A DNA stretch of 64,000 nucleotides from Palsa-504 sp963753225 (GTDB taxonomy: Bacteria; Actinomycetota; Actinomycetes; Streptosporangiales; Streptosporangiaceae), in assembly GCA_963753225.1 (NCBI GenBank), contig CAVWBQ010000042.1, positions 186,001 through 250,000 on the forward strand. Direction: 5' to 3'. The notes below the pieces were generated by a model that made no database searches, had not been told where the DNA came from, and worked only from the letters and a program-made list of their open reading frames with translations. Made by a program: the position numbers and the translations under genes. Below, piece after piece: positions 42,212 to 49,890 of the stretch (positions are counted from its first letter, which is position 1; each line of letters begins with the position of its first letter).

Positions 42212-42991
42212 TCAGGCGGGGGACGGCGGGACCGGGATGTTCCGCGCGGCCATGCCGGCTTCGATGGCGGCGACCACCGATTCGACCACCTTGACCCTGG
42301 CCCACCGCTTGTCCTCGGCTTCGACCAGCACCCAGGGCGCGGCGGCGTGATCGGTGCGGTCCAGCATTTCCTCCACGGCAGCCTTGTACTGGCGCCGTTT
42401 GCCGCGATTGCGCCAGTCTTCGGCGGTCAGCTTCCACGTCTTCAGCGGATCTTGCTCCCGCTCCTTGAACCGCTTGAGCTGTTCGGCGGACGACAGGTGC
42501 AGCCAGAATTTGATGACGATCATGCCTTCGTCGGCCAGCGTCCGCTCGAATTCGACGATTTCCCTGTAGGCGCGCCGCCACTGCTTCTCGGTGGCGAATT
42601 CCTCGACCCGTTCGACCAGGACGCGGCCGTACCAGGAGCGGTCGAGCACCGCCATGCCTCCCCAGCCGGGCAGCGACGGCCAGAACCGCCACAGGAAGTG
42701 GTGGCGCTTCTCGTCGTAGCTGGGCGCGCCGAACTGGGCGACCCGGACGTGGCGCGGGTCCAGCGGCCCGACGAGCCGCTTGATCGCGCCGCCCTTGCCG
42801 GAGGCGTCCCATCCCTCGAAGACCACGCAGACCGGCGGCCCGATCTGCGGCTCCTTTCCGATCAGCCCGCCCAGTACCAGCCTCAGCTGCAGCAGCCGCT
42901 CCTGGGCCGCGGCGATGCGGGCCTGTTCTTCTCTGGGCGTGAGCTTCAGGCTGAGATCCAGCTCGGCGAGCGCGCCACGCTTGCCAGCCAT
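42212..42991 (-). CDS. ppk2: Polyphosphate kinase 2 family protein
   Basis: 259 residues, one PPK2 domain. N-terminal EEQARIAAAQERLLQLRLVL, then Walker A VVFEGWDASGKGGAIKRLV (about residues 56-74), RVAQFGAPSYDEKRHHFLWR, Walker B GMAVLDRSWYGRVLVERVEE, WLHLSSAEQLKRFKEREQDP, lid region WKLTAEDWRNRGKRRQYKAA and APWVLVEAEDKRWARVKVVE. These enzymes transfer phosphate between polyphosphate and nucleoside mono- or diphosphates. The single-domain length fits class I (NDP to NTP) or class III, and key residues alone do not separate them. It lies between DoxX and the decarboxylase on the minus strand with gaps under 25 bases. Confidence 0.88.
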   Translation of the reverse strand: MAGKRGALAELDLSLKLTPREEQARIAAAQERLLQLRLVLGGLIGKEPQIGPPVCVVFEGWDASGKGGAIKRLVGPLDPRHVRVAQFGAPSYDEKRHHFLWRFWPSLPGWGGMAVLDRSWYGRVLVERVEEFATEKQWRRAYREIVEFERTLADEGMIVIKFWLHLSSAEQLKRFKEREQDPLKTWKLTAEDWRNRGKRRQYKAAVEEMLDRTDHAAAPWVLVEAEDKRWARVKVVESVVAAIEAGMAARNIPVPPSPA

Positions 42992-43007
42992 GCGCGAGGC
43001 TCCCCGG

Positions 43008-43436
43008 CTACTCGGGACGGTGCTGGGGCTCGTCGAGGGCGGCGAAGATCAGGCCGCCGATCATGGCCAGGTTCTTGTGGAACTGGATCCGCTGGAGCTT
43101 GCGGGTCGCCGGATCCTCGATCGTCCAGTACGAGTGCCCGGCCAGGGTGGTGGGAATCAGCGAGCCGGCCAGGGCCAGGGAGGCCAGCCGCGGAGCGCGG
43201 CCCATCGCCAGCATGGCGCCGCACAGCACCTGGACGGCGGCATTCGCCCGCACCACCAGCTCGTCGTCCTCGGGAAGCGGGGCTACCTTGCGGATCGCGG
43301 CCAGCACCGGGCCGGCCTGCTCGACCCGCGCGCCCGGCGCCCGCAGGGCGTCGAAGCCGAGCAGGACATAGGTGGATCCCGTGAAGCCGCGGGCCAGAGG
43401 CCGCAGGGGTGCCAGCACGCTCGCGATCGTTGTCAT
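43008..43436 (-). CDS. DoxX family membrane protein
   Basis: 142 residues from ATG 43436. Four hydrophobic segments in DoxX order: LARGFTGSTYVLLGFDALRA near the start, VVRANAAVQVLCGAMLAMGR, LASLALAGSLIPTTLAGHSY, QRIQFHKNLAMIGGLIFAAL. The final FHKNLAMIGGL is the most conserved DoxX motif. In mycobacteria a DoxX protein works with superoxide dismutase and a thiosulfate transferase in a membrane oxidoreductase complex, while other members have no known role. The gene is 16 bases upstream of ppk2 and about 28 bases after the amine oxidase gene, so a four-gene operon is likely. Confidence 0.85.
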   Translation of the reverse strand: MTTIASVLAPLRPLARGFTGSTYVLLGFDALRAPGARVEQAGPVLAAIRKVAPLPEDDELVVRANAAVQVLCGAMLAMGRAPRLASLALAGSLIPTTLAGHSYWTIEDPATRKLQRIQFHKNLAMIGGLIFAALDEPQHRPE

Positions 43437-43464
43437 AGCGCCTCGACAGGTGTTCGGAGGACCT

Positions 43465-44832
43465 TCACTCGTAGGACTGTACGCGCCCGGCTACGGTGTC
43501 GGCGGCGGCTTCGCCGCTGCGGACGGCGCCTTCCATGTAGCCGTTCCACTGTGGCGCGCACTCGGCGCCGGCCCAGTGGATGCGCCCGACCGGGGCGCGC
43601 CAGGCCTCGCCGTAGGACGTCCAGACGCCCGGGGCGAAGTGCGCGCCGTAGCAGCCGCGGGTGAATTCCTCGGCCATCCAGTCCCGCTCGACGTACCGCG
43701 CGGGGCGCGCCGCCGCCTGGCCGAAGTAGCGGACGAAGCAGCCGATGACCGCCTCCTGCCGTTCGGCCTGACCGCGGCGTGCCCACATGCGGGCCTGGTG
43801 GCCCTCGAGGAAGCCCATCAAGACACCGGGCCTGCCCGACGGCGGCGAGTTGTCGAAGGTCACCTTCACCGGTCCGGCGTCCGAGGCGGCCTGGCCGTTG
43901 AGCCCGGCGTCGCGCCAGAAGGGTTCGGGGTAGATGGCGTACGCCTTGATGACCGAGCCGGCCGGCATCCGCTGAGTGAGCTGATCGCGCCAGGAGGGCA
44001 GCGGCGGGTCGTACTCCAGCCGGCCCGCGAGCGTCGGGGGCAGCGTCACGATGGCCGCGTCGCCCTGGTACCGCGACCCGTCGCGGGCGATGACGCGGAC
44101 CCCGTTCCCGTCGTGCTCGATCCGGCGCACCGGGCGGCCCAGGATGACCTGCTCGCCGAGCCCGGCGGCCATCGCCTCGGCGACGCGGACCGATCCGCCG
44201 GTCACCCGGTCCTGCTGCGCTCCCCGGTCCACCCCGATGAGCGTCTCAAGGTCGGCGTTGGAGTGCGTGTAGAACAGCGCGTGCAGCAGCGAGATGTCAC
44301 TGGCTTCGGCGGCCCATACGGCCTCGCAGGCGACGTGGAAGTAGGCACGTCCCGCCTTGGTGCGCAGGTTGCGCCGGATCCAGCTCTCAAAGGTCTGCCC
44401 GTCGAGCACCTCGGCGCCCGGAGTGAGCCACGGCCGCTCCAGGTCGGCGCGCGCGGCGAGCCGGGCGAAGCGCAGCAGGCCCTGGGCGAGGTCCGCGAGG
44501 GCAAAGGGCGACAGGCGCGGGACGGCGCCCTTGCGCGGCTTCATCGTGGACCGCTTGCCCTGCAGGTCCAGCAGCAGCCGCCCCTCGTCGTTCCAGGTGC
44601 GGAACGTCGACAGCCCGAGCTCGGCGACCAGCTCGTGCATGCGGGTGTGACCCTCGCCGAGCCACTGCCCGCCGAGCTCGAGGGGCGTGCCGTCATCCAG
44701 CAGCAGGCCCTCGGTACGCCCGCCGACGCGCTCACGGGCCTCCACCACGGTCACCTCGTGCCCGCGCGCGATCAGCCGCCGGGCGGCGGCCAGTCCGGCC
44801 AGTCCGGCGCCGACCACGACAACGTTGCTCAT
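43465..44832 (-). CDS. Flavin monoamine oxidase family protein
   Basis: 455 residues from ATG 44832. FAD motif NVVVVGAGLAGLAAARRLIA and EARERVGGRTEGLLLDDG at the N-terminus, ELGGQWLGEGHTRMHELVAE, VTFDNSPPSGRPGVLMGFLE, and the C-terminal flavin contact region GRIHWAGAECAPQWNGYMEG with GAVRSGEAAADTVAG. These are the landmarks of the monoamine oxidase/putrescine oxidase group, which oxidises primary amines to imines and yields hydrogen peroxide. Downstream on the same strand are DoxX, PPK2 and an aromatic amino-acid decarboxylase. Decarboxylation to an amine followed by its oxidation would be a sensible pair (inference). Confidence 0.86.
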   Translation of the reverse strand: MSNVVVVGAGLAGLAAARRLIARGHEVTVVEARERVGGRTEGLLLDDGTPLELGGQWLGEGHTRMHELVAELGLSTFRTWNDEGRLLLDLQGKRSTMKPRKGAVPRLSPFALADLAQGLLRFARLAARADLERPWLTPGAEVLDGQTFESWIRRNLRTKAGRAYFHVACEAVWAAEASDISLLHALFYTHSNADLETLIGVDRGAQQDRVTGGSVRVAEAMAAGLGEQVILGRPVRRIEHDGNGVRVIARDGSRYQGDAAIVTLPPTLAGRLEYDPPLPSWRDQLTQRMPAGSVIKAYAIYPEPFWRDAGLNGQAASDAGPVKVTFDNSPPSGRPGVLMGFLEGHQARMWARRGQAERQEAVIGCFVRYFGQAAARPARYVERDWMAEEFTRGCYGAHFAPGVWTSYGEAWRAPVGRIHWAGAECAPQWNGYMEGAVRSGEAAADTVAGRVQSYE

Positions 44833-44997
44833 CCGGCCTCCTCGGTCCCGCTCCCTGTCCGCTGGGTATGCGAATGGCCAGGCCCGTTCGGCTTAATTCT
44901 TTGCGCGATCCCGGGCATGGGCTCGCGGGTGCAGCATGTCACGATGGCGGCCTGGGAAGGGATGCAATGACGCCAGCTCGCCACCGGAGGGAAGCCT

Positions 44998-45954
44998 GTG
45001 AGAGCCGTGCTGGTCAGCGAGTTCGGCGGTCCGGAGCAGCTGCGGCCTGGCCGGGCTGCTGATCCGGTCGCCGGGCCCGGCCAGATCCGGGTCGCCGTGC
45101 ACGCGGCCGGGGTCAACCCGGTCGACGCGGGTAACCGGGCCGATGGCAGCTGGGCCGGGCTGCGCGTGCCGTGCATCCTCGGTTATGACATCGCCGGGGT
45201 CATCGACGGCGTGGGCTCCGGGGTCACCGGCCTGGCGCCCGGGGACAGGGTCATGGCGATGACGCATTTCCCTGACGGCGCCGGGGGGTACGCCGAGCTC
45301 GCCGTCATCGACGCCGCGCTGGCCGCGCCGATCAGCCCAGGGACCTCGTTCGCCGACGCGGCGGCCACGCCGCTGGCCGCCGGAACCGCGCACCTGGTGC
45401 TGGCCCGGCTCGGCCTGCCCGCGGGGAGCCGGCTGCTCGTGCTCGGCGCCAGCGGCGGCGTCGGGCTGTTCCTCCTCCAGCTGGCGGCGGCCGCCGGGAT
45501 CTGGACGATCGGGACTGGCCGCCAGGTGATGCACGCGCAGATGAGCGGCTGCGGCGCCGCGGCCTGCATCGACTACACGTGCGAAGATGTCGCGTCGCGC
45601 GCGCTGGCGCTGGCGGGCGGCCCGGTCGATGCCATCGCCGACCTGGCCGGCGGCAGCCTGGCCAAGGCCGCCTGCACCGCGTTGCGGCCCGGCGGGCAGA
45701 TCGCCGCGATCGCGACGCCGGAACTGGACCTGGACCTGCTGCTGGATGCCAACATCACCTTCCACGGCGTGCTCATCCAGGACGACGGCGACCGCACCAG
45801 GGCGCTGGCGGCACTGCTCGGCCGGCGTGCGGTGCGGCCCGTCATCAGCCACGTGCTCCCGCTCGGCGCGGCGGCCGAGGCGCACCGGATCCTGGAAGGC
45901 GGGCACGCCGGGGGCAAGATCGTTCTCGACGTCGCGGGCGGCGAGTCGCGTTGA
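44998..45954 (+). CDS. MDR-family NADPH:quinone reductase-like protein, copy 2
   Basis: 318 residues from GTG 44998 after GGAGGGAAG. It is very similar to the protein at 11751-12713 from end to end, with long identical blocks such as MRAVLVSEFGGPEQLR, DIAGVIDGVG, RVMAMTHFPDGAGGYAELAV and LVLGASGGVGLFLLQLAA (cofactor site). Changes are scattered (for example VGREVMHEQM here is TGRQVMHAQM). Unlike copy 1 it is not followed by an SRPBCC gene but by a convergent VOC gene. The role is an NADPH-dependent reduction of quinone- or enone-like compounds, inferred from the family. Confidence 0.86.
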   Translation: MRAVLVSEFGGPEQLRPGRAADPVAGPGQIRVAVHAAGVNPVDAGNRADGSWAGLRVPCILGYDIAGVIDGVGSGVTGLAPGDRVMAMTHFPDGAGGYAELAVIDAALAAPISPGTSFADAAATPLAAGTAHLVLARLGLPAGSRLLVLGASGGVGLFLLQLAAAAGIWTIGTGRQVMHAQMSGCGAAACIDYTCEDVASRALALAGGPVDAIADLAGGSLAKAACTALRPGGQIAAIATPELDLDLLLDANITFHGVLIQDDGDRTRALAALLGRRAVRPVISHVLPLGAAAEAHRILEGGHAGGKIVLDVAGGESR

Positions 45955-45970
45955 AGGCCGGCCGCCCGGG

Positions 45971-46330
45971 TCAGCTCAGGCACAGGCAGAAGGGGTGCCC
46001 CGCCGGGTCGAGGAACACCCGGAATGACGTGCCGGGCTGGTACTCGTGCTTGGTGGCGCCGAGAGCGATCACCGCCGCCTCGGCGGCGTCGAGGTCGTCG
46101 ACGACCACGTCGAGGTGCATCTGCTGGGGCACGTCCTGAGCCGGCCATCTTGGCGGGGTATAGGGCTCCACCGGCTGAAAGGAGATGCACTGGCCGTAAT
46201 CCGCGCGGATCTCGACCCAGCCGGGGGACGAGGTGTCAACCTTCCAGTCCAGCATGGTGCCGTAGAAGGTCGCGAGGGCAGCCGGGTCGGGACAGTCGAT
46301 GACGATGCTCGGGAAGCGTGCGATGGCCAT
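45971..46330 (-). CDS. Single-module VOC family protein
   Basis: 119 residues from ATG 46330. VOC fold: ARFPSIVIDCPDPAALATFY, TMLDWKVDTSSPGWVEIRAD, QQMHLDVVVDDLDAAEAAVI, GTSFRVFLDPAGHPFCLCLS. This matches the common actinobacterial glyoxalase-like group that dimerises to form the metal or ligand site. His in QMHLDV and the terminal region would be ligands. No substrate can be named. It converges with the MDR gene (16 bases apart) and is divergent from recQ with about 85 bases between starts. Confidence 0.86.
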   Translation of the reverse strand: MAIARFPSIVIDCPDPAALATFYGTMLDWKVDTSSPGWVEIRADYGQCISFQPVEPYTPPRWPAQDVPQQMHLDVVVDDLDAAEAAVIALGATKHEYQPGTSFRVFLDPAGHPFCLCLS

Positions 46331-46414
46331 GCCAGGAACGCTACGTGCAATTGCGGACAATGCACGTCCGCATAGTGCCGCGATCGACAACCAGGGTCGA
46401 GGGGTGATCGTACG

Positions 46415-48094
46415 GTGGTTAGCGTGAGTGAGGGTGGCGCACGGGCCGGCGGTGCCGCGATCGAGGAGCTCGCACGGGAACGGCTCGGCTTCGAGCGGCT
46501 GCGTCCGGGACAGCTGCGTGCGGCGGAGGCACTGGCCGGCGGGCGTGACGTGCTGGCCGTGCTGCCCACCGGCGGCGGCAAGTCGGCGATCTACGAGCTG
46601 GCCGGGATGCTGCGCGCGGGGCCGACGGTCGTCGTCTCGCCGCTGATCGCGCTGCAGGACGACCAGCTCGCGCACCTGCAGGCGGCCGGCCTGCCGGCGA
46701 TCGTGCTCAACTCGCAGCAGCCGGCGGGGGCGCGCGCGGCCGCGCTGCTCGCCTCGTGCGACCCGGGCACGTTCGTCTTCCTGTCGCCGGAGCAGCTGGC
46801 GAACCCGGAGACCCGGCAGGCGCTCCAGCGGGCGCGGCCCGGGCTGTTCGCGGTCGACGAGGCCCACCTGATCAGCCAGTGGGGCCACGATTTCCGGCCG
46901 GACTACATGCGGCTCGGCGCGCAGGCTGAGGCGGTCGGCGCGCCGGTCCGGCTGGCGCTGACCGCGACGGCCGCGCCGCCGGTGCGGGAGGAGGTCATCC
47001 GGCGGTTCGGCCTGCGCGATCCCGTGGTGGTGATCGGCGACTTCGACCGGCCGCACATCCACCTGTCGGTGCATCGCGCCCGCACGGTCGCGGACAAGCG
47101 GCAGGAGCTAGTCCGCGCGGCGGGCGGATTCGCCGGGCCGGGGATCGTCTACGCGGCGACGCACGCCAGCGCGCAGGCGGCGCACGACGCGCTCGCCGCA
47201 GCAGGGGAACGGGTGACGCTCTACCATGCCGGGCTGTCCGGCCGCGAGCGGCGCGAGGCAATGACCGCGTTCCTCGGCGGCCCGGCCCGCGTCATCGTAG
47301 CCACGGTCGCGTTCGGCATGGGGATCGACAAGCCGGACGTGCGCTGGGTGCTGCACGCCGACCCGCCGCCCTCGCTGGATGCGTACTACCAGGAGTTCGG
47401 GCGGGCCGGCCGGGACGGCGCGCCCGCGGACGCACGGCTGCTGTACCGCTACGAGGACTTCGAGACCGCGCGCTACCTGACCGCGCGAAGTGTCTCCGGC
47501 GCGGCCGTCGCCGACGTCGCGGCCGCGCTCGCGGCCGGGCAGTGGGCCGGGCCCGGTACGCGGCGGCAGACGGCCGCGCTGGTCCGCCTGACCGATCTGG
47601 GCGCGGCGACGTGGCGCGCGGACGGCGAGGTCCGCTGGGCCGGGACGATGAGCGTCGCGGCCGCGTTGGCCGCCTCGCAGGCGCAGACCGAACGCGAGGA
47701 CGAGATCGAGGGGACGCGGCTGAGGATGATGCGGCGCTACGCCGAACACGACGGCTGCCGCCGTTCGTTCCTGCTCTCCTACTTCGGGCAGGACTACCCC
47801 GGCCCGTGCGGGAACTGCGACAACGACCTCACCGGCGCCGAATCCCCGGTGGCCGGAGCCGCGCGGGCGGGAGCCGCGCGGGCGGGAGCCGCGCAGGCGG
47901 GAGCCGCGCAGGCGGAAGCCGCGCCGCCCGAGGTCCCGTTCGCGGTAGGCGCGCGCGTCGTGAGCGAGCGCTGGGGTCAGGGCACGGTGCAGCGCTACGA
48001 CGGCGACCAGGTCACGGTGCTGTTCGATGAGCACGGCTACCGCGAGCTGTTCGTGCCGGTGGTCCTGCAGCGCGGTCTGCTGCGCCCCGCGTAA
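46415..48094 (+). CDS. recQ: RecQ family ATP-dependent DNA helicase
   Basis: 559 residues. Superfamily 2 helicase motifs in order: I VLAVLPTGGGKSAIYELAG, II LFAVDEAHLISQWGHDFRPD, III LALTATAAPP, IV/V VTLYHAGLSGRERREAMTAF and VIVATVAFGMGIDKPDVRWV, VI DAYYQEFGRAGRDGAPADA. Then a zinc-binding stretch with DGCRRSFLLSYFGQ and PGPCGNCDNDL. There is no HRDC domain. Instead a low-complexity linker made of GAARA/GAAQA repeats (bases about 47865-47930) leads to a small C-terminal domain VGARVVSERWGQGTVQRYDG that looks like a KOW/Tudor-type barrel. It unwinds DNA in repair and recombination. This short, HRDC-less plan is common in actinomycetes. The start may be GTG 46415 or a nearby downstream codon. 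Confidence 0.88.
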   Translation: MVSVSEGGARAGGAAIEELARERLGFERLRPGQLRAAEALAGGRDVLAVLPTGGGKSAIYELAGMLRAGPTVVVSPLIALQDDQLAHLQAAGLPAIVLNSQQPAGARAAALLASCDPGTFVFLSPEQLANPETRQALQRARPGLFAVDEAHLISQWGHDFRPDYMRLGAQAEAVGAPVRLALTATAAPPVREEVIRRFGLRDPVVVIGDFDRPHIHLSVHRARTVADKRQELVRAAGGFAGPGIVYAATHASAQAAHDALAAAGERVTLYHAGLSGRERREAMTAFLGGPARVIVATVAFGMGIDKPDVRWVLHADPPPSLDAYYQEFGRAGRDGAPADARLLYRYEDFETARYLTARSVSGAAVADVAAALAAGQWAGPGTRRQTAALVRLTDLGAATWRADGEVRWAGTMSVAAALAASQAQTEREDEIEGTRLRMMRRYAEHDGCRRSFLLSYFGQDYPGPCGNCDNDLTGAESPVAGAARAGAARAGAAQAGAAQAEAAPPEVPFAVGARVVSERWGQGTVQRYDGDQVTVLFDEHGYRELFVPVVLQRGLLRPA

Positions 48095-48311
48095 CGGGGC
48101 GTACGCGCCATGCGGACGACACCTGCCCCGGCGCCGTCGCGGCCGGCGATGCCGGGCCGGCTCCGGAGCATGCGGACAGGCCAGGAGCACGATCGCGGCC
48201 ACGGCCGGCGCCGTATGTCGTGAGCGCATGTCGGCCAGTGCCTCAACAGGACGGGGGAGGAAACGAGCACACGCGCGCAGGACGACGGCACCACCATGGG
48301 AGGGCTACGCT

Positions 48312-48339
48312 GGTTTCATACGGCATCCCACGCGGGATA
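48312..48339 (+). promoter_or_regulatory. Candidate SigB/SigF-type stress promoter
   Basis: GGTTTC (48312-48317), then 16 bases, then GGGATA (48334-48339). This is close to the GGTTT-N16-GGGTAT form recognised by SigF/SigB-family stress sigma factors in actinobacteria. It lies 40 bases before the start of the PRC-barrel gene, a class of gene often under such control. One mismatch in the -10 box keeps this tentative. Confidence 0.35.
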
Positions 48340-48378
48340 ACTATGAGCCCATGCGATGCCGCGGAGAGGTAGGCGGGC

Positions 48379-48735
48379 GTGTTCGAGGCCGGGGATATCC
48401 GGGAGTGGCGGGGCCACGACGTTGTTGACCCCGACGGTCACAAGATCGGGGAACTGGAGGCCATCTACGTCGACACGAGCACAGACCTGCCGGCGTTCGC
48501 CACCGTCACTGTCGGGATGCCGACCCGGCACCGGCTCGTGTTCGTTCCCCTGGCCCAGGCGACCGTGGGTCCCGGGTACCTCAAGGTCGCTCACGACAAG
48601 AAGCAAGTGAAGGATTCTCCCTCGATCAGCACCGACGGCGAGCTGCCAGCGGCCGACGAAGAGGCCATCTTCAAGCACTACGGCCTGACATATCAGGCAG
48701 GCGCCGGCGGTGAACGCCAACTGGCCCGCCGCTGA
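48379..48735 (+). CDS. PRC-barrel domain protein
   Basis: 118 residues from GTG 48379. Residues about 4-75 are a PRC-barrel: DIREWRGHDVVDPDGHKIGE, LEAIYVDTSTDLPAFATVTV, HRLVFVPLAQATVGPGYLKV. A short acidic C-terminal part (ADEEAIFKHYGLTYQAG) follows, typical of actinobacterial stress-associated PRC proteins. PRC-barrels occur in ribosome maturation (RimM) and photosynthetic reaction centre proteins; in these small stand-alone forms the role is unknown, probably protein binding. The small hydrophobic protein starts 25 bases downstream and is likely in the same transcript. A possible stress promoter lies upstream. Confidence 0.85.
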   Translation: MFEAGDIREWRGHDVVDPDGHKIGELEAIYVDTSTDLPAFATVTVGMPTRHRLVFVPLAQATVGPGYLKVAHDKKQVKDSPSISTDGELPAADEEAIFKHYGLTYQAGAGGERQLARR

Positions 48736-48760
48736 CCAGTACGACTGAGCGGAGCATCAG

Positions 48761-48934
48761 ATGCTTGCCCTCTTCCTACTCCTCGTGATCGTCGCGATCG
48801 TGCTCGGCATCGTGGGTGTCGTGGCTAAGGGCCTGCTGTATTTGCTGATCATCGGCATTGTCGTGTTCCTTGGTGCCCTTCTCCTTGCTGCCCTGCGAAT
48901 GCGGCGTCGGCCCGGGAAGTCCCAGGCGCGGTAA
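48761..48934 (+). CDS. Small hydrophobic membrane protein
   Basis: 57 residues from ATG 48761 to TAA 48934. Nearly all of residues 2-46 is hydrophobic (LALFLLLVIVAIVLGIVGVV, then GLLYLLIIGIVVFLGALLLA), giving two membrane helices, with a basic tail RMRRRPGKSQAR. Small hydrophobic proteins of this sort are widespread in actinomycetes, often beside general-stress genes, as here next to a PRC-barrel gene. Function unknown. The start follows a weak GGAG at 48751-48754. Confidence 0.7.
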   Translation: MLALFLLLVIVAIVLGIVGVVAKGLLYLLIIGIVVFLGALLLAALRMRRRPGKSQAR

Positions 48935-49013
48935 TTCCTCACCAAACTCGGAACGGAGGACGTACCGCCTCCGGAGCCGTGAGCTGACTGGTCACCGGTT
49001 GTACGCTTGCCGC

Positions 49014-49436
49014 GTGACGGAGCCGCGCAGGGTGCTCATCGGGTGGGATCACGGCGCCCGCGGCATCTGGTGGGTACTCACCAAGGAGGAGAAAGAGGCC
49101 CCGGCTCCGCCTGGCCGCTGGAGCGGCGCTCCGCCATCAAGCTGGCACGGCCGCCCGAGGCCATGGGGCGATCGGCTGAGCGGCGAGCTGCTAGATGACC
49201 TGCAAGCATGGAACGACGCCTGCGCCGCAGATGGCGCCGATGCCCAGGCGCTGCAAGAGCGCGGCCGCGAGCTAGCGATCCGGGTCCAGGATGAGCTGGG
49301 AACAGACGGCTGGGAAGTGCTCTACCAGATGGACGGGCGGATGCTCAGGGTGCATCCGGCAGGCAGTTGGCCGGTCGAATCGTGGACGCAAGAACTGCTG
49401 GGTTACCGCAGCAGGTCGCCTGAGGCAGCTACCTGA
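49014..49436 (+). CDS. Hypothetical protein
   Basis: 140 residues from GTG 49014 (TEPRRVLIGWDHGARGIWWV). Not assigned to a family. The central part is GELLDDLQAWNDACAADGAD and QERGRELAIRVQDELGTDGW, then EVLYQMDGRMLRVHPAGSWP. The mix of a short beta start (VLIGWD, GIWWVL), a helical middle and a strand-turn end suggests a small globular cytosolic protein. High third-position GC throughout supports a real gene. No signal peptide, cysteines or membrane segments. It follows the PRC/hydrophobic pair after about 80 bases in the same direction. Confidence 0.65.
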   Translation: MTEPRRVLIGWDHGARGIWWVLTKEEKEAPAPPGRWSGAPPSSWHGRPRPWGDRLSGELLDDLQAWNDACAADGADAQALQERGRELAIRVQDELGTDGWEVLYQMDGRMLRVHPAGSWPVESWTQELLGYRSRSPEAAT

Positions 49437-49437
49437 C

Positions 49438-49516
49438 TTAGGGGCGCGGTTCGTAGGTGAGCTTGACGATTCCCCTGGACAAACTCTTTGTCGTGACGAG
49501 CCTGAGGTTGGCGTCG
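49438..49516 (-). pseudogene. C-terminal remnant of an unidentified gene
   Basis: On the minus strand, directly after the dispersed repeat, the frame RFDANLRLVTTKSLSRGIVK and LTYEPRP ends at a TAA (49438-49440) with normal codon bias. No start or upstream part exists: on that side lies the repeat. It reads like the tail of a gene whose body was removed or displaced by the repeat element. No family recognised. Confidence 0.35.
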
Positions 49517-49548
49517 AACCGCAACGATGTGACAGTGATGCGGTCAGG
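49516..49548. repeat. Dispersed repeat, second copy
   Basis: GAACCGCAAC, then ATGTGACA and GATGCGGTCAGG in the same arrangement as 40492-40524, with two differences over 33 bases. Here only one arm is present, so there is no palindrome. It abuts the gene remnant at 49438-49516. Confidence 0.65.
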
Positions 49549-49622
49549 GCGCGTCAGTTAACACGCGGGTTTGATCTCGGGCGCGAGCGGGCGGGGCGGT
49601 AGCCGCGGCGGCGGTGCGCGGC

Positions 49623-49692
49623 GGCGGTTCTGGGTCGGCGGTTCCGGGTCGGCGGTTCTGGGGCGGCGGTTCTGGGGCGGCGGTTCTGGGTC
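49623..49692. repeat. 14-bp tandem repeat, five copies
   Basis: Five units of GGCGGTTCTGGGTC with single-base variants (GGCGGTTCCGGGTC, GGCGGTTCTGGGGC). No spacers and no coding frame with sustained bias. It lies about 200 bases before the epimerase gene. Confidence 0.7.
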
Positions 49693-49890
49693 GAAGTGCC
49701 GGTGGTCCGGTTCTAGCCGGACCGGCGGCACATCGACCCAGCGGTTAGCACATCTGGGCGCCAGAAATCGCAGCCCGCCGGCCCTGCGCCTGGGGCCTGG
49801 GGCACGAGTGACCCTGAGTCGCCCGGGTTCACCACTTCATCGGGCACACGGCGGGCACGGCCAGAGCGGCTGGCAGTAAGGTTCGAGGCT

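Larger units (their letters stand above)
49437..49890. other. 454-base gap with repeats and a gene remnant
   Basis: The gap holds a short minus-strand fragment with coding bias (49438-49516), a dispersed-repeat copy (49516-49548) and a 14-bp tandem repeat (49623-49692). No complete gene is seen. The last 200 bases before the epimerase start show nothing recognisable. Confidence 0.6.

Noticed and set aside
40580..49692. Tandem repeats at 40580-40629 and 49623-49692 as CRISPR arrays
   Set aside because: Units are directly adjacent with no unique spacers and are only 14-18 bases long. No cas genes are nearby.
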